The notes: generated from the letters alone by a model not told the origin. DNA of 64,000 bases from Dugong dugon (GCA_030035585.1 CM057462.1:142812734-142876733); one strand, 5' to 3'; positions 1 to 11,240 are shown, numbered from the stretch's first letter. Made by a program: numbers and translations.

Positions 1-1689
1 TTATGTGGACACGTGATGAAATCACAGAGTAGTCCACGGTCTCATAACAATGCTAGGGACCTAGTAGTAGGTGCTAACTGCGTCTTCATAGAAGTAAATG
101 CAGTCTCTTTGCACTTTGATCATGTCCTGAAACCATATTTTCTTAAATGCTTGATTTTTCTATTTAATGAATAGTATGCATACTAAAAATTCCCAAACAG
201 TTCTGTGTGTGTTGAAATCTGTAAGCAGAGTGAACTCCTTTATAATGATCGGAGAAATAAACTCTTCGTATGAATTTTTTTTATAATTTATATTTTACCT
301 ATAGCACACACACACAAAGTCAAAACTCAAAAAAAATTGTCTTATATATAGTAAGGGATTCTGTGTGTTTTATTCAACAAGTTATACTGTAATCTAGTTT
401 GCTAATATCTGTTTTTGTGTGTGTGTGTGTGTGTCATGAATTTAGATACTTTTTTCGATACTAAAGTAATATTTGTTGAACAGTTCTTCCCTTGATTTTT
501 CAGGAAAATGAGATGTTTTCTTATGGGACTGTACAAGGAGCAGACAGGAAAAACACACAAAAAAGCCTAATAATAGATGGGTCTATGGAATTGACTGAAG
601 CGTTGGTTATTGTGGTGTGCATAGGACTGCGCAATAACTAAAATGCCGGGGAGGCTTTGGAAACAGCTTCACTCTTGAATGAGGAAGAGAAAAATTCAAG
701 CGTAGGAACTAAAGAATTGCTTTCAGAGCTGTGGATGGCCATCAGGCAGAGGCTGTCAGTTATGTTTGTCACGTATGTGTGCCTTCGAAGACTTTTCTAA
801 AACCCTGTTAATTATTCTTATGCCTAATATTTGATTGATTTTTAACTAAAGAATAATTTCTATTTATTGATTTGACTATGGCTTGGCAATAATACATATA
901 GATATACTGTACGTAGGTATAATATATACATATATATTCCGATTTACATATGTATTTCCGTTTACATATATGTAAGATTTCTGACTCTTATTGCTTTTAT
1001 TTTCTTTCTTGTTGAAAGCTTGATTAGATTTAGCAGCATTTCTGGTGTTTCATCAAAGAATGTTGGCGTGTATTTTCTTGTTTGAAAGAAATTGCAACTC
1101 TTACCTTTTTCCTTCATGAATCCATGAACTCGCCTCAAGAGCAGTGAAAGGCTGAACGGTATCATTGTTGCTGTATCTCTGCTTTTGTGGTGTTGACACT
1201 TTTGCACTGAAATGTTATCAAATCAATACAATCTAATCAAAATACCTTGCTGGTACGATCATGGTTAGAGATAACATGACACTATAAACCATAGATAACA
1301 AGTGTTATTTATTTTGAAATACTGAAGAGAGTGGTACGTGGCTGAACAATGCTCCTTTTATATCCACACAGTTGACCTGTTCCCACATAAAGAAATTAGT
1401 CAAGAAGTTTGCATTCCTTCAAATAAAAACGTTTAAGCCTAGAATGTATGAAATCTGTTTCTTAGTTTCCTATGGTTCACAACATAACTTAATTACACTT
1501 ACTGGCATGAATAAAAAATATAAATATATTTTCTTAAAGTAATTATGTTAACCTTGAAAACAGCCTAACATACATAAGGTTCATTAATATTTTTTTCAAA
1601 ACAAATTAATTATATATTTTTTTAAGTATTATTTATATACAAATACTATTTGTGTTTTGATTTTAGTAAGCATTAAAAAAAAAAAAATC
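1..1689. other. Unassigned AT-rich intergenic DNA
   Basis: I recognise no gene or repeat family here. It holds a short TG microsatellite (415-434), an AT-rich block with ACATATA-like motifs (about 890-975), and a somewhat less AT-rich patch at about 480-780 with several CpGs. Possible reading frames are short and show no recognisable domain. Confidence 0.6.
415..434. repeat. (TG)n microsatellite
   Basis: An uninterrupted TG dinucleotide run of about nine to ten units. Confidence 0.9.
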
Positions 1690-2812
1690 GTAGCTATAAC
1701 CCTAGTTGCCCCTATTATCTTTTGAGGTTCTTCCTCTCTTTTGTTGACTTCTATTTTATCAAGAACGATGTCCTTCTTCAGGAACTGGTCCCTCCTGTTA
1801 ACATGTCCAAAGTACATAAGATGAAGTCTCTCCATCCTCACTTCTAAAGGGTATTTTGGCTGTACTTCCTCTAAGACAGATCTGTTCGTTCTCCTGCCAG
1901 TGCATGGTATATTCAATATTCTTCAACAGAATAATTCAAAGGCATCAATTTTTCTTTGGTCCTTTTTATTCATTGTCTAGTTTTCACATGAATATGAGGC
2001 AATTGAAAGTACCATGACTAGATTCAAGCACACCTTAGCCTTCAAAGCGACTTTTTTGATTTTTACACTTTAAAGAGGTCTTTTTCAGTAGATTTGCCCA
2101 ACACAATACGTTGTCTGATTTCCTGACTGCCGCTTCCGTGGGTGTTGATTGTGGATGCAAATAAAATGATATCCTTGACAACTTCTATCTTTTCTCCATT
2201 TATCATGATGTTGGCCGAGCCCTGGTGGCTCAGTGGTTAAGAGCTTGGCTGCTAACCAAAAAGTCAGCAATTTAAATCCAACAGCAGCTCCTTGGAAACC
2301 ATGTGGGGTGTTCTACTCTGCCCTATAGGATCGCTATGAGTAGAAATTGACTCAATTACAACAGGTTCGGTTTTTTTGGTTTTATCATAATGTTGCTTAT
2401 TGGTCCATTTTTGAGAATTTTTTTTGCTGTTGTTGAGGTATAATCCATACTGAAAGCTGTAGTCTTTGTCTTCAGTGATTCAAGACCTCCTCACTTTCAG
2501 TAAGCAAGGTTGTGTCATCTGTGTATTGCAGGTAGTTACTGAGTCTTCCACCAAGGCTAATGCCACAGTCTTCTTCATATAGTCCAGCTTCTTGGATTAT
2601 TTGCTCACCATACAGATTAAAAAAGTATGGTGAAAAGTATGCAACCCTGATGCACACCTTTCCTGACTTTAAACCACGCAGTATCCCCTAGTTCTGTTTG
2701 AATGATGGTCTCTTGGTCTATGCAGAGCTTCCTCATGAGCACAGTTAAATGTTCTGGAATTCCCATTCTTTGCAATGTTATTCATAGTTTATTATGATCC
2801 ACACAGTCGAAT
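1690..2812 (-). mobile_element. RTE/BovB-like LINE remnant, interrupted by an AfroSINE
   Basis: On the minus strand this matches the reverse transcriptase to C-terminal part of the RTE copies at 19.5 kb and 52.9 kb. The minus-strand frame over 2472-2657 contains a YTDD version of the catalytic box, followed by the same ESEE-LNH residues as the other copies. A second frame (1629-1916) holds the conserved C-terminal region with a YFGHVNRRDQ stretch. The element lacks both its 5' half and its 3' tail, and carries frameshifts. An AfroSINE at 2214-2380 splits it and is flanked by a 15-bp duplication of RTE sequence. RTE encodes an AP endonuclease and reverse transcriptase; this copy is dead. Confidence 0.85.
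2214..2380 (+). mobile_element. AfroSINE (short type)
   Basis: Starts with the usual CCCTGGTGGC-type head, has the tRNA-like CTGCTAACC segment, the CTCCTTGGAAACC body and the GCTATGAGT-type tail ending in GGTT repeats. It is inserted in an RTE LINE. The duplicated target is TTTATCATGATGTTG (2199-2213) against TTTATCATAATGTTG (2381-2395), one mismatch in 15, so the boundaries are firm. Non-coding, pol III-type element. Confidence 0.93.
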
Positions 2813-2871
2813 ATATAAAATACACAGCCTAAAATATATAAAATTCACAAACATTGTTTTTGAAACCAGAT

Positions 2872-3055
2872 AAATTAATGAGTCCTGAGCCTAGCTGGGT
2901 ATCAGAAAAAATAGGGGATCTTTATAAACATATTAACTCTGTTGCATACCCCCTCTACTAGTTCTATTGAACCAGAGGGTTTGGGGGTCCAAGATCCCAT
3001 TTTTTTAAAGTTCCCTCAAGTGAGATAAATGAAAACTTTTCCAATGCTTGTTCTG
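2872..3055 (+). mobile_element. Possible hAT (MER5A-like) fragment
   Basis: The order of short blocks (AT-rich stretch, CCAGAGGGTTTGGGGGTCC, then TTTTTTAAAGTTCCC) resembles the middle of the MER5A class of hAT elements. No terminal inverted repeat or 8-bp duplication is visible, so this is tentative. The rest of 2813-3310 shows nothing I recognise. Confidence 0.35.
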
Positions 3056-3309
3056 TAAACACGGGCCTAGGATTCCCCTGACTATACCACGGGCCTTCGA
3101 ATGACTGAGATCAACTCCTTATTAGACCAGGTGTATCTTGTATATAACTTTGCCTCTTATTATTTATATCATGAGGCTCCTGCTTGACCCAAGTACTTGG
3201 TGACACTATTTAATTTGAACTTACTTTTCTCAATAATTCTTGCAATATTTGTTAAGGAGCTATTTTTACTGGATACTGCACAAGAATTTTTTTTTTTCCA
3301 TGTTCTCCT

Positions 3310-3470
3310 TAAATCCTTGTTCCTGTATGAATAACTGTATCAGGTAGATTATCATTTTCATTTTACCAATGAATAAGTAGAGCCTCAGAGAGGCTAAATA
3401 AATTATCCAAGTTCATCGTTTTATTAGCAAATGATGCAGTGTGGTGCCAAACCCAGTGTACTTGTCACTA
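3310..3470 (-). mobile_element. MIR fragment
   Basis: Reverse complement of the MIR core and 3' half: on the plus strand it reads TTTTACCAATGAATAAG, then GCCTCAGAGAGGCTAAATAA, then a degenerate version of the accession-conserved splice-like block. MIR is an ancient tRNA-derived SINE mobilised by L2; this copy is highly diverged. Confidence 0.7.
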
Positions 3471-4325
3471 TAATATCATTTTAAAATTTCATATAAAACT
3501 TTTATGACATGTAATCTGTGATATGATAAAAAGAGGTATCTCATAAAGGCCTTTGAATGGAATTTTAGATGCATTCTTATCTCTAGAATAAATAGCATTA
3601 TACAGGAGGGTTTCTTTTTTTTAGTGAGAGAGGAAATACTGACATTCTCTGGTGTCTCTAATTGGATGCCATATGTTGAACTCTGTCAACCAAGTTCATC
3701 ATTCTTACCCTCTGTAACACCCTTGAAATCAATCAGAATGCTAAAATTAAATCACACTGTATGTGTTGAGAGAGTCATAAAAGCTGTATAAGCCAAATGC
3801 TCTGGTTAATGACTGAAGCACAGTAGAACTCTCTTTATAAAAAACAATATCAGTACCCATTTGTAGAGGCAACCTTTAAAGCTTTTGCAGTTATCATCAG
3901 TTTTGAATGAATGTTTTATATGCATCATTGCAGGAACACTCTTCAGCTGCAGATTTGGAATAGAAATCAAAACACTTGTGGGATCGTTTTGCTATATATG
4001 AAGGCAAATATAAAATCATATTTAGAAAGAAAAAAAATGTGAGTATATAATTTAACAAAATGCATTTCAGAGAACATTTTACTTCACCAGGTTCCTGGCA
4101 TGAAGTACATATCTGAGCTAGACACCCTTAAAATGGGACTATTCTGTGGTTTCAATCACAGTAAGGTTACGTTTGGTTTCCAAAATTCATCCATATTTTC
4201 ATGACATCAATAATTTATTTAAAAAATGCCATATATTGAAAATATCTAAAAAAAAAAAAAAGTGGCAGTATTAGCACATTCCTGATTTCGTGTGAATTTA
4301 TTTGATCAGTGTATATGATGAAATA
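3471..4325. other. Unassigned AT-rich DNA
   Basis: No recognisable gene or repeat family. Contains an A-tract near 4249-4261. Confidence 0.55.
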
Positions 4326-4554
4326 TAGGAATCCCTGGTGGCACAGTGGTTCAGCACTTGGCTGCTAACCGAAAGGCTGGCGATTCAAACCCACCAGCCG
4401 CTCTGGGGGAGAAAGATGTGGCAGTCGGCTTCCATAGAGTTTACAGATTTGGAAACCCTATGGGGCAGTTCCACTCTGTCCTTTAGGGATGCTACAGGGT
4501 CCTGTGAGTCGGAATCGACTTCATGGAAATGGATTTGGTTTTTCTGGTTTTACA
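4326..4554 (+). mobile_element. AfroSINE (short type)
   Basis: Clear head with an A box TGGCACAGTGG (4339-4349), which fits the pol III consensus, and a B box-like CGATTCAAACC (4381-4391). The body has AAACCCTATGGGGCAG, and the tail has GAGTCGGAATCGACTT followed by GGTTT repeats. An ATGAAATA target duplication (4318-4325 and 4555-4562) bounds it. A 99-codon open frame runs through it, but this is a by-product of the SINE sequence, not a protein gene. Confidence 0.93.
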
Positions 4555-5530
4555 ATGAAATAAATTGGGCACATAATTCAAGTGTAGAAATCTGTATTCT
4601 GGACTCTCTATTAGGTATTGGAAGCTTCCTAAAATAACCAAAATGCGTTTAAGACCTTGATCGCATATCATCTCCTAAAAGAAAATGAAGTCCTCTGGCT
4701 AATTTAATCATAAAAATAAAATTTGTGATACAATTGCATCATTTTAATTTCATTTTCTGCTCTTTCGCCAAGACTTTCCAGCAAAAGCTTAGCATATTTA
4801 AAAAAAAAAACAAATGGCATCAACTTTCATTTAATAGATTCTAAAATGAAAAATGTCAAGTGATTAGAAAGAAACAAACTCTGCAAGTGCATGTACACAG
4901 ATCAGCTGGACGGAAGGAGCTCTTTAAAGGACAATTGGCTTAAACATATGCAAGCTGTGAATACCATTCAAGTTAACTTTTCAGCCTTACCTTTCTACAC
5001 TATTACTTCTTGGGGAGAATGATAACATATTTAAACTAAAACTAACTCTAAGATTATTAAAGCTAGAGAACAAATTTTATGAATATTCATTCTTTTAGCT
5101 GAAAGAAAAAAATGTAAGTTATTTAAATTCTATAACTTCATGGAATATGCCATAATTGTAGACCTGCTTTACAGAACATTGTCTAATGAACAAAAAGATA
5201 TTTTTGTCTTGTGAGTCTTGAATGCATGCATACTGACATGCATCCTTGTTGGTATTTATCTTTTCTCTGTTTGTTTTCTGATTGGTTCTTAAACTAAAGT
5301 CAAAATAACCCTGAATTGGGTCTGAGTGGTTAATTTCAAATTTCTTGAACTTGGACTAGCTCTTTATGGTCTAACTGAGCATATGATATATTCTTAATTT
5401 TCTGCATTTGTTACATGACCACAAGCCAAGATGAGAGTCATATTGGTACCAAGATTGTAGACTAGGTGGATTCTGAATTTAATGGGTGTTTTTTTCATTC
5501 ATAAATTTGTTGGTATCCCTTAATGTAGGA
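4555..5530. other. Unassigned AT-rich DNA
   Basis: Nothing recognisable on either strand apart from short A-tracts. Confidence 0.55.
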
Positions 5531-5900
5531 GTTTGTTGTTGTTGCTGTTAGCTGTCCTTGAGTCGGGCACTGAGTCATGGAGATCCCATGTAAAGTGAAA
5601 CAAAACCTTGCTTAATCCTGCACCCTTCCCATGACTGGTTGGGAATTAGACTATTGTGATACATAAGGTTTTCACTGGCTGATTTTTGCAAGTAGATTGC
5701 CTGGCCTTTCTTCCTAGTCCATTTGTCCATTTTAGTCTGGAAGCTCCACTGAAACTTGTTTTGGGTCAAAGCAACAATCAAAGCAACATGCAAGCCACTG
5801 CTGATAAATAGGTGGTGACTGTGTATGAGGTGCCTTGGCTGGGAATCAAACCAGGTTTCCCAAATGGAAAATGAGAATTCTACTATTGAACTACCACTGG
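5531..5900 (-). mobile_element. SINE with tRNA-Gly-like head and RTE-like tail
   Basis: Read on the minus strand, the first 70 nt (5900 to 5831) align along their whole length with a tRNA-Gly(GCC) gene, including TAGAATTCTC and TTGATTCCCAGCCAAGGCA. The body (about 5830-5600) holds a module with CCAGACTAAAATGG, TAGGAAGAAAGGCCAGGCAA and GCCAGTGAAAACC. The tail ends in GACTCAAGGACAGCTAACA followed by AAC repeats, like the RTE 3' end. The body module recurs at 12110-12455 and, in part, in the long-type AfroSINEs at 7.2, 24.4 and 56.6 kb. This is a different SINE head from AfroSINE in the same window. Confidence 0.75.
5842..5893 (-). promoter_or_regulatory. Internal pol III promoter relic (A and B boxes) of the tRNA-Gly-headed SINE
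   Basis: On the minus strand the A-box position (5893-5883) reads TAGTTCAATAG against the TRGYNNARNGG consensus, and the B box (5852-5842) reads GGTTTGATTCC against GGTTCGANTCC. Both are decayed at CpG or transition positions, so activity is doubtful. Confidence 0.6.
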
Positions 5901-7235
5901 TTAGTAGTAGTAATATTTTATTAAATCTATGTTTATTTAGATTTATCAGTATATCAACTCATTTCTTGTATTTCTGTGTCTCAGTCTTAAATTATTTTCC
6001 TTTCATCTAAAGAGTTCTATATATTATTTCCTTTTGTTCAGGTCTGCTGGTGATGAATCTTTAGTTTTTGTTTGTCTGACAGTGTATTACCTTAAACACT
6101 TTATGAAAAATGTTATCACTCTAAATAAATTCTAATTTTGTAGTCATTTTTCAGCATTTTAAAGATACTGCTCTATCTTCTTTTGGCATCCATTATTTCT
6201 GTTGATAAGTTTTTTGTCAGTCTTTTGAATTGCTCCTTTGAAAGTGAAGCCATTTCTTCTCAGGAAATTTTCAAGATTTTGTTTGGATATTTTGGAAATC
6301 CTGGTTACAATTTCCTCTGTTGGAGCCGAAAATGCTATTTGAATTTGTGTGTTAATGACTTTCATCAGATTTGGAAATTTCTCTGCCACTATCTCTTCAG
6401 GCATAACTTCTGTCCCAATATTAGTTTTCTTTAGTTCTAGGGCTTCAATTACAGAGTTTTTACTACAATTTTTGAGAGTATTTTGCATTGCTGATAAATT
6501 TTATTTTAGAACAGTTTTTGATTTATAGAAAAATTGTGAAATATAGTACAGGAAATTCCCATATACCTCACATCCAGTTTAACTTAGTATTGACCTGGTA
6601 AATTAATAATGATACATTTGTTATAATTAATAAGCTGATATTGATATATTATTATGAACTGAAGATCTGTTTTTTTTCAGATTTCCTTAGTTTTTAACCT
6701 AATGTTCCTTTTTGTGTTCCAGGATTCCACCCTAGTTACCACACTACATTAATTTTCATGTCTCCATATGCTCTTTTCTTGGCTGTGTCGGTTTCTCAGT
6801 GTTTCCTTTCTTTCTTTTTTTGGTGATCTTGACAGTCTTAAGAAATATTGGTCATATGTTTTGTAGAATATCTTTCAAAACCAGATCTGGGTGCTAGTTG
6901 TGCTATTGAGGTATAATTGCTTCTAGGCAACCTCAGCTGAAAAACAAGAAAATAGGTGTGTGTATATACACATATATACAAATATCTACAAACATGTGTT
7001 ACCAATATCTACACATTAAGTGAAACATGAGTTCATACTGATGTCTCTGGCTCTCATCCATTATCGCATCAAATGTTCTACCATCTTCCCCTTGTTTATA
7101 TGTAACCTCCAACTCTGACAGTGAGAAACCTGACTCTGATCATCTGTCATCCATTCACTTAACGGCTCAATTCCAGTATACGAGTATAGTACCATAATTT
7201 TTAATATGACCCTTGTGGGAAACAAAGTTAATAAC
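5901..7235 (-). mobile_element. Old L1M/HAL1 relic: ORF1 segment and 3'UTR pieces
   Basis: A minus-strand frame at 6159-6488 carries an ORF1-like segment (EEIVAEKFPNLMK, then TQIQIA), the usual position of the L1/HAL1 ORF1 C-terminal domain. Plus-strand text from about 6495 onward (TTTTAGAACAG, GAAATTCCCATATACC, TACATTTGTTATAATTAAT) is the reverse complement of the common L1M 3'UTR. It continues past 7000 with L1M-like sequence (GTTACCAATATCTACAC, CTCTGGCTCTCATCCA). Probably two or more ancient pieces, heavily diverged. Confidence 0.6.
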
Positions 7236-7243
7236 TACAGTAT

Positions 7244-7878
7244 AGTCCCTGGGTGGTGCAAATGGTTAATTCACCTGGCTGCTAACTAAAAGGTTGGAGG
7301 CTTGATTCCTCTCAGAACCACCTTGGAAGAAAGGCCTGCAATCTACTACTGAAATGTAAGCCAGTGATAACTGTGCTGGATTGAATTGTGTCTCCAAAAA
7401 AGTGTTGTAAATCCTAATCCCTATACCTGTGGTAGTAATCCCATTTCAGAATGGATTTTCTTTCTTATGTTAATGAAATTAATATACTTTATTATTAGTG
7501 TAGGGTTTGTCTTAAATCAACTTCTTTTGAGATATAAAAGAGATTAAACAAGTAAGAGAGTAAGCACAGATGGGGGAAAAGAGATGCCAAGACAAATGAA
7601 GATCACTCAGGAGCACAAGCTCAAAAGAGGTAAGCAACTTCCTTCAGAGCCAACAGAGAGAGAAAGCCTTCCCCTAGAGCCAGTACCCTGAATTCAGACT
7701 TCTAACCTCCTAAACTTTGAGGAAATTAATTTCTGTTTGTTAAAGCCACCCACTTGTGGTATTTATGTCATAACAGCATTAGATAACTAAGACACGAACT
7801 CTATGGGGCTCAGTTCTACTTTGACATACATGGGTTGTCATGAGTTGGGATCGATTTGATGGCAACTATTTTTTTTTT
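7244..7878 (+). mobile_element. AfroSINE (long type), split by a MaLR LTR
   Basis: Left part 7244-7371 has CCCTGGGTGGTGCAAATGG, GGCTGCTAACTAAAAGG and GAAGAAAGGCCTGCAATCTAC. Right part 7795-7878 resumes exactly where the body stops, with AACTCTATGGGGCTCAG and a GTCATGAGTTGGGATCGAT tail. The long type differs from the short type in carrying the AGAAAGGCCTG module. The gap is filled by a complete LTR (7372-7794), so the LTR is younger than this SINE. Confidence 0.88.
7372..7794 (+). mobile_element. MaLR (MLT1-like) solo LTR
   Basis: Begins TGTGCTGGATTGAATTGTGT and ends in GATAACTAAGACA, giving TG...CA termini. The 3' part (GAATTCAGACTTCTAACC, GAGGAAATTAATTTCTG, AAAGCCACCCACTTGTGGTA) is the recognisable MaLR LTR end; the AATAAA poly(A) signal is mutated to AATTAA. 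Length 423 bp. The flanks ATAAC (7367-7371) and CGAAC (7795-7799) are a weak 5-bp duplication, the size expected for this class. No internal retroviral sequence remains. Confidence 0.85.
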
Positions 7879-8055
7879 TACAGTGTTTCTGTAGAGATTC
7901 TTTTTTCCTTTATTCTTAGAGCCACTACTCATTTCCAAAGTTATCTTTCTCCCACCTTTTCAGTGAAGTTGTTTCATACATTTGTAATAGCTGGATTTTT
8001 TTCTTTTTTGGTCACATTCTGCATTCAATGTTAGGTTACTCAGTCCTCTTATATA

Positions 8056-8248
8056 AAGGAATCCTTGGGTGGCACACATCCTTAAGTGCTGGACTACTAG
8101 CTGAATGGCTGGTGGTTCAAACCTACCCAGAATAAACCAGGAAGAGAGTCCTGGTGATCTGCTTCCCGAAGGTCACAACCTTGGGAAGGCCATGGAGGAA
8201 TTCTATGCTATACACACAGAGTTGACTTGACAGAAACAAAGAGCAACA
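8056..8248 (+). mobile_element. AfroSINE (diverged)
   Basis: Head GGAATCCTTGGGTGGCACA, tRNA-like GGCTGGTGGTTCAAACC, body GGTGATCTGCTTCC and a GAGTTGACTTGACAG tail. TTATATA (8049-8055 and 8249-8255) is the likely target duplication. It sits just 3' of the old L1 3'UTR on the minus strand. Confidence 0.82.
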
Positions 8249-8829
8249 TTATATACGTAAGGTTCACTCTTTGTGCTGTAAAATTCAATGGGTTTAGACA
8301 AATGCATAGTGTCATACATTTGCAATTATAGTATTATACAGATGCTAAAAAATCCCTGTGCTACACCTATTCAAACTTCCACCCCCACAGCTCAAAACTA
8401 TGGCAATCACTAAACTTTTTACTCTTCTGGAATGTAATATAAGCAAAATTATACATTATGTAGAATTTTTCAGATTGGCTTTTTTCACTTATCAATATAT
8501 ATTTAACATTTATCCTTATATTTTAATAGATTGGCAACTCATTATTTTCAGTATTCCGTTGTATTGCTGTACAACAGTTTATTGATCCTATTACCTCTTG
8601 AAGGGCATATTGGCTGCTTCCAGTGTTTAGTGATTATGAATATATCTGCTACAAACATTCTGTGGAGGTTTTTGCATGAATATAAGTTTTCAACTCAACT
8701 GGCTAAATACCTAAAGTATGAATACAGGATAATTTAGTAAGATTATGTTTAGCTTTACATAAACTCACAAACTGTCTTCCAAAGTAGCTGTACCATTTAG
8801 TATTCCCACCAGCAATAAATGAGAGTTTC

Positions 8830-11055
8830 TATTAGCAGATGATATGATACAACATAAAGACTAAAGAATCCACAAGAAAACTACCAAAACTACCAGAAAG
8901 ATTCAGCAGAATAGCAAGATACAAGATAAACATACAAAAATGAGTTGGATTCCTATATACCAATAAAGAGAACTACAAAAAGGAAATCAGGAAAACAATA
9001 CCATTTATAATAGCCCCTAAAAAAATAAAATACTTAGGAATAATCCTAACCAGGGATATAAAAGACCTATACAAAGAAAACTACAAAATACTGCTGCAAG
9101 AAACCCAAAGGGATCTACGTAAATGTAAAAACATACCATGCTCATGGATCGGTAGACTCAACGTTGTGAAAATGTCAATTCTATCCAAAGTAATCTACAA
9201 ATACAAAGCAATCATGATCCAAATACCAATGGCATTCTTTAAAGAGATGGAAAAACTTATCATTAAATTTATATGGAAAGCAAAGAGGCCCCAAATAAGT
9301 AACCACTATTGAAGAAGAATAAAGTAGAAGGACTCAAACTACCTGATCTGAGAATCTACTACACAGTTACGGTAGTCAGAGCAGCCTGGTACTGGCACAA
9401 TGACAGATAAATTGACCAATGGAACAGAATTGAGAACCAAGATGTAAATCCGTCTACCTACAGATACTTGATCTTTGACAAAGGCCTAAACTCCATTAAA
9501 AGGGGAAAAGACAGTCTTTTTAACAAATGATGCTGGTAAAACTGGATGTCCATCTGCAAAAAAAATGAAACAGGACCTATACTTCACATGATACACAAAA
9601 GCTAACTCAAAATGGATCAAAGACCTAAATACAAAACCAAAAATTATAAAGATCATGAGAGAAAAAATAGGATCAACGCTAAGGGCCCTAATATATGGCA
9701 TAAGCAGGATATAAACCTTAACTAACAGTGAACATCAGAAGATAAGCCAAATAACTGGGATCTTCTAAAAATTAAACACTTATTCTCATCAAAAGACTTC
9801 ACCAAAAGAGTATAAAGAGAACCTACAGACTGGAAAAATTTTTTGGCTATGACATATCCAACAAAGTTCTAATCCCTAAAATCTATGCGAAAATCCAATA
9901 CCTCTATAACAAAAAGACAAACAATTCAATTAAAAAATGGGCGAAAAATATGAACAGACACTTCACCAAAAAAGAAATTCAGGCAACTGACATTCATATG
10001 AAGAAATGCTCCCCATCATTAGCCATTAAATCAAAACCAAACAAACCCCTTGCCTTTGTGTCGATTCTGACTCATAGGGACCCTATAGTACAAAGTAGAA
10101 CTGCCCCATAGGGTTTTCAAGGTGAGGAGGGAAAAACACGAACTAAATAGTAGATAAGTAGCAACTTTGGTGAAGGGTAAAACAGTACACAATACTGGAG
10201 AAAAAAGCAAAACCTGACCAAGACAAAGTTATAGAGGCTTCAGAGACACATCCAATCTCTCTGAGGGTCCGAGTTACTGAGCCGAGGGCTGGGGCCATGA
10301 TCTCGGAGGACATCTAGCTCAATTGGCATAACATAGTTTATAAAGACAATGTTCTATATCCAACTGTGGTGAGTAGTGTCTGGGGTCTTAAAAGCCTATG
10401 GGTGGCATCTAAGATACATCTACTGGTCCCGTGCCCACTGGAGCAAAGGAGGATGAAGAAAACCAAAGACACAAAGGAAAGTTTAGTCCAAAGGACTAAT
10501 AGACCATAACTACCACAATCCCCTGAGCCCAGAACAACTAGATGGTGCCAGGCTACCACCACCAACTGCTCTTACAGTGATCACAATAGGGGGTCCCGGA
10601 CAGAGTGGGAGGAAAATGGAGAGCAAAATTCAAATTCACAAAATAAAAGAAAAAAAAAAAAAGATTAGATGTGCTGGTCTGACAGGGACTGGAGAAACTC
10701 CAAGAGTATGTCCTGAGGACACTCTTTTCACTAAATACTGAAGTCACTCCCAAGATTCACCCTTCAGCCAAAGATTAGACCAGTCTACTGGGCAAACAAT
10801 AACACACATGAGAAAAGTGCTTTGTACTTCAATCACATATACTAGACTAAATGGGCACACCATCCCTATACGAAAGATGAGAAGGCATGAAAGGACAGGG
10901 ATGAATGGAAACAGAGGACCTGGAGTGGAGAATGGGAGAGAGTTGACACATCGCGGGGTTGGCAACCAATATCACAAAACAATTTGTGGAATAATTGTTT
11001 AATGAGAAACTAATTTCCTCTGTAAACTTTCACCTAAATCACAATAAATAAAAAT
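8830..11055 (+). mobile_element. 5'-truncated L1 (ORF2 C-terminal part plus 3'UTR)
   Basis: Starts right at the reverse transcriptase catalytic box (LADD-M codons at about 8832-8846) and continues through the ORF2 C-terminal half in several frames, closely resembling the L1 at 36.3-43.8 kb. The last roughly 500 bp of ORF2 are missing, and an AfroSINE 3' fragment (10033-10120) sits at that junction. The 3'UTR (10121-11055) has AAGCCTATGGGTGGCATCTA and ends in AATAAATAAAAATAAATG. The flanks AAATGAGAGTTTC (8817-8829) and AAATGAGTTTCG (11056-11067) are the likely target duplication within the older L1. Confidence 0.88.
10033..10120 (-). mobile_element. AfroSINE 3' fragment inside an L1
   Basis: Plus strand reads AAAACCAAACAAACCCCTTG, then TCGATTCTGACTCATAGGG and AACTGCCCCATAGGGTTTTC: the tail and last body segment only, without a tRNA-like head. 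It sits where about 500 bp of ORF2 are missing. Confidence 0.85.
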
Positions 11056-11240
11056 AAATGAGTTTCGTTTCCTCTGCATCCTCAGCAACATTTGGCTTTT
11101 CCAACTTTTTTTTTTTTTTTTTAATTTTAGCAACAGCGTGAGGTGTGCATGATCTCATTGTTGTTTCAATTTTCATTTCTTTAATGGCGAATGATGTGGA
11201 GCATATCTTCATGCTTATTTACCATCTCTGTATCTTTTTT

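Noticed and set aside
2472..2657. Shared YTDD-type change in the RTE catalytic box at 2.5 kb and 20.3 kb as a possible subfamily trait
   Set aside because: The change GCA to ACA after a codon ending in C is a CpG transition, the commonest decay in mammals, so independent loss is just as likely.
4338..4637. A 99-codon frame at the AfroSINE
   Set aside because: It runs through a pol III SINE and its flanks; other SINE copies do not keep it.
5531..5900. The tRNA-Gly-like head as a functional tRNA gene
   Set aside because: The A and B boxes are mutated, the anticodon region reads as TTT/CAT-rich sequence instead of GCC context, acceptor ends do not pair well, and a SINE body follows directly.
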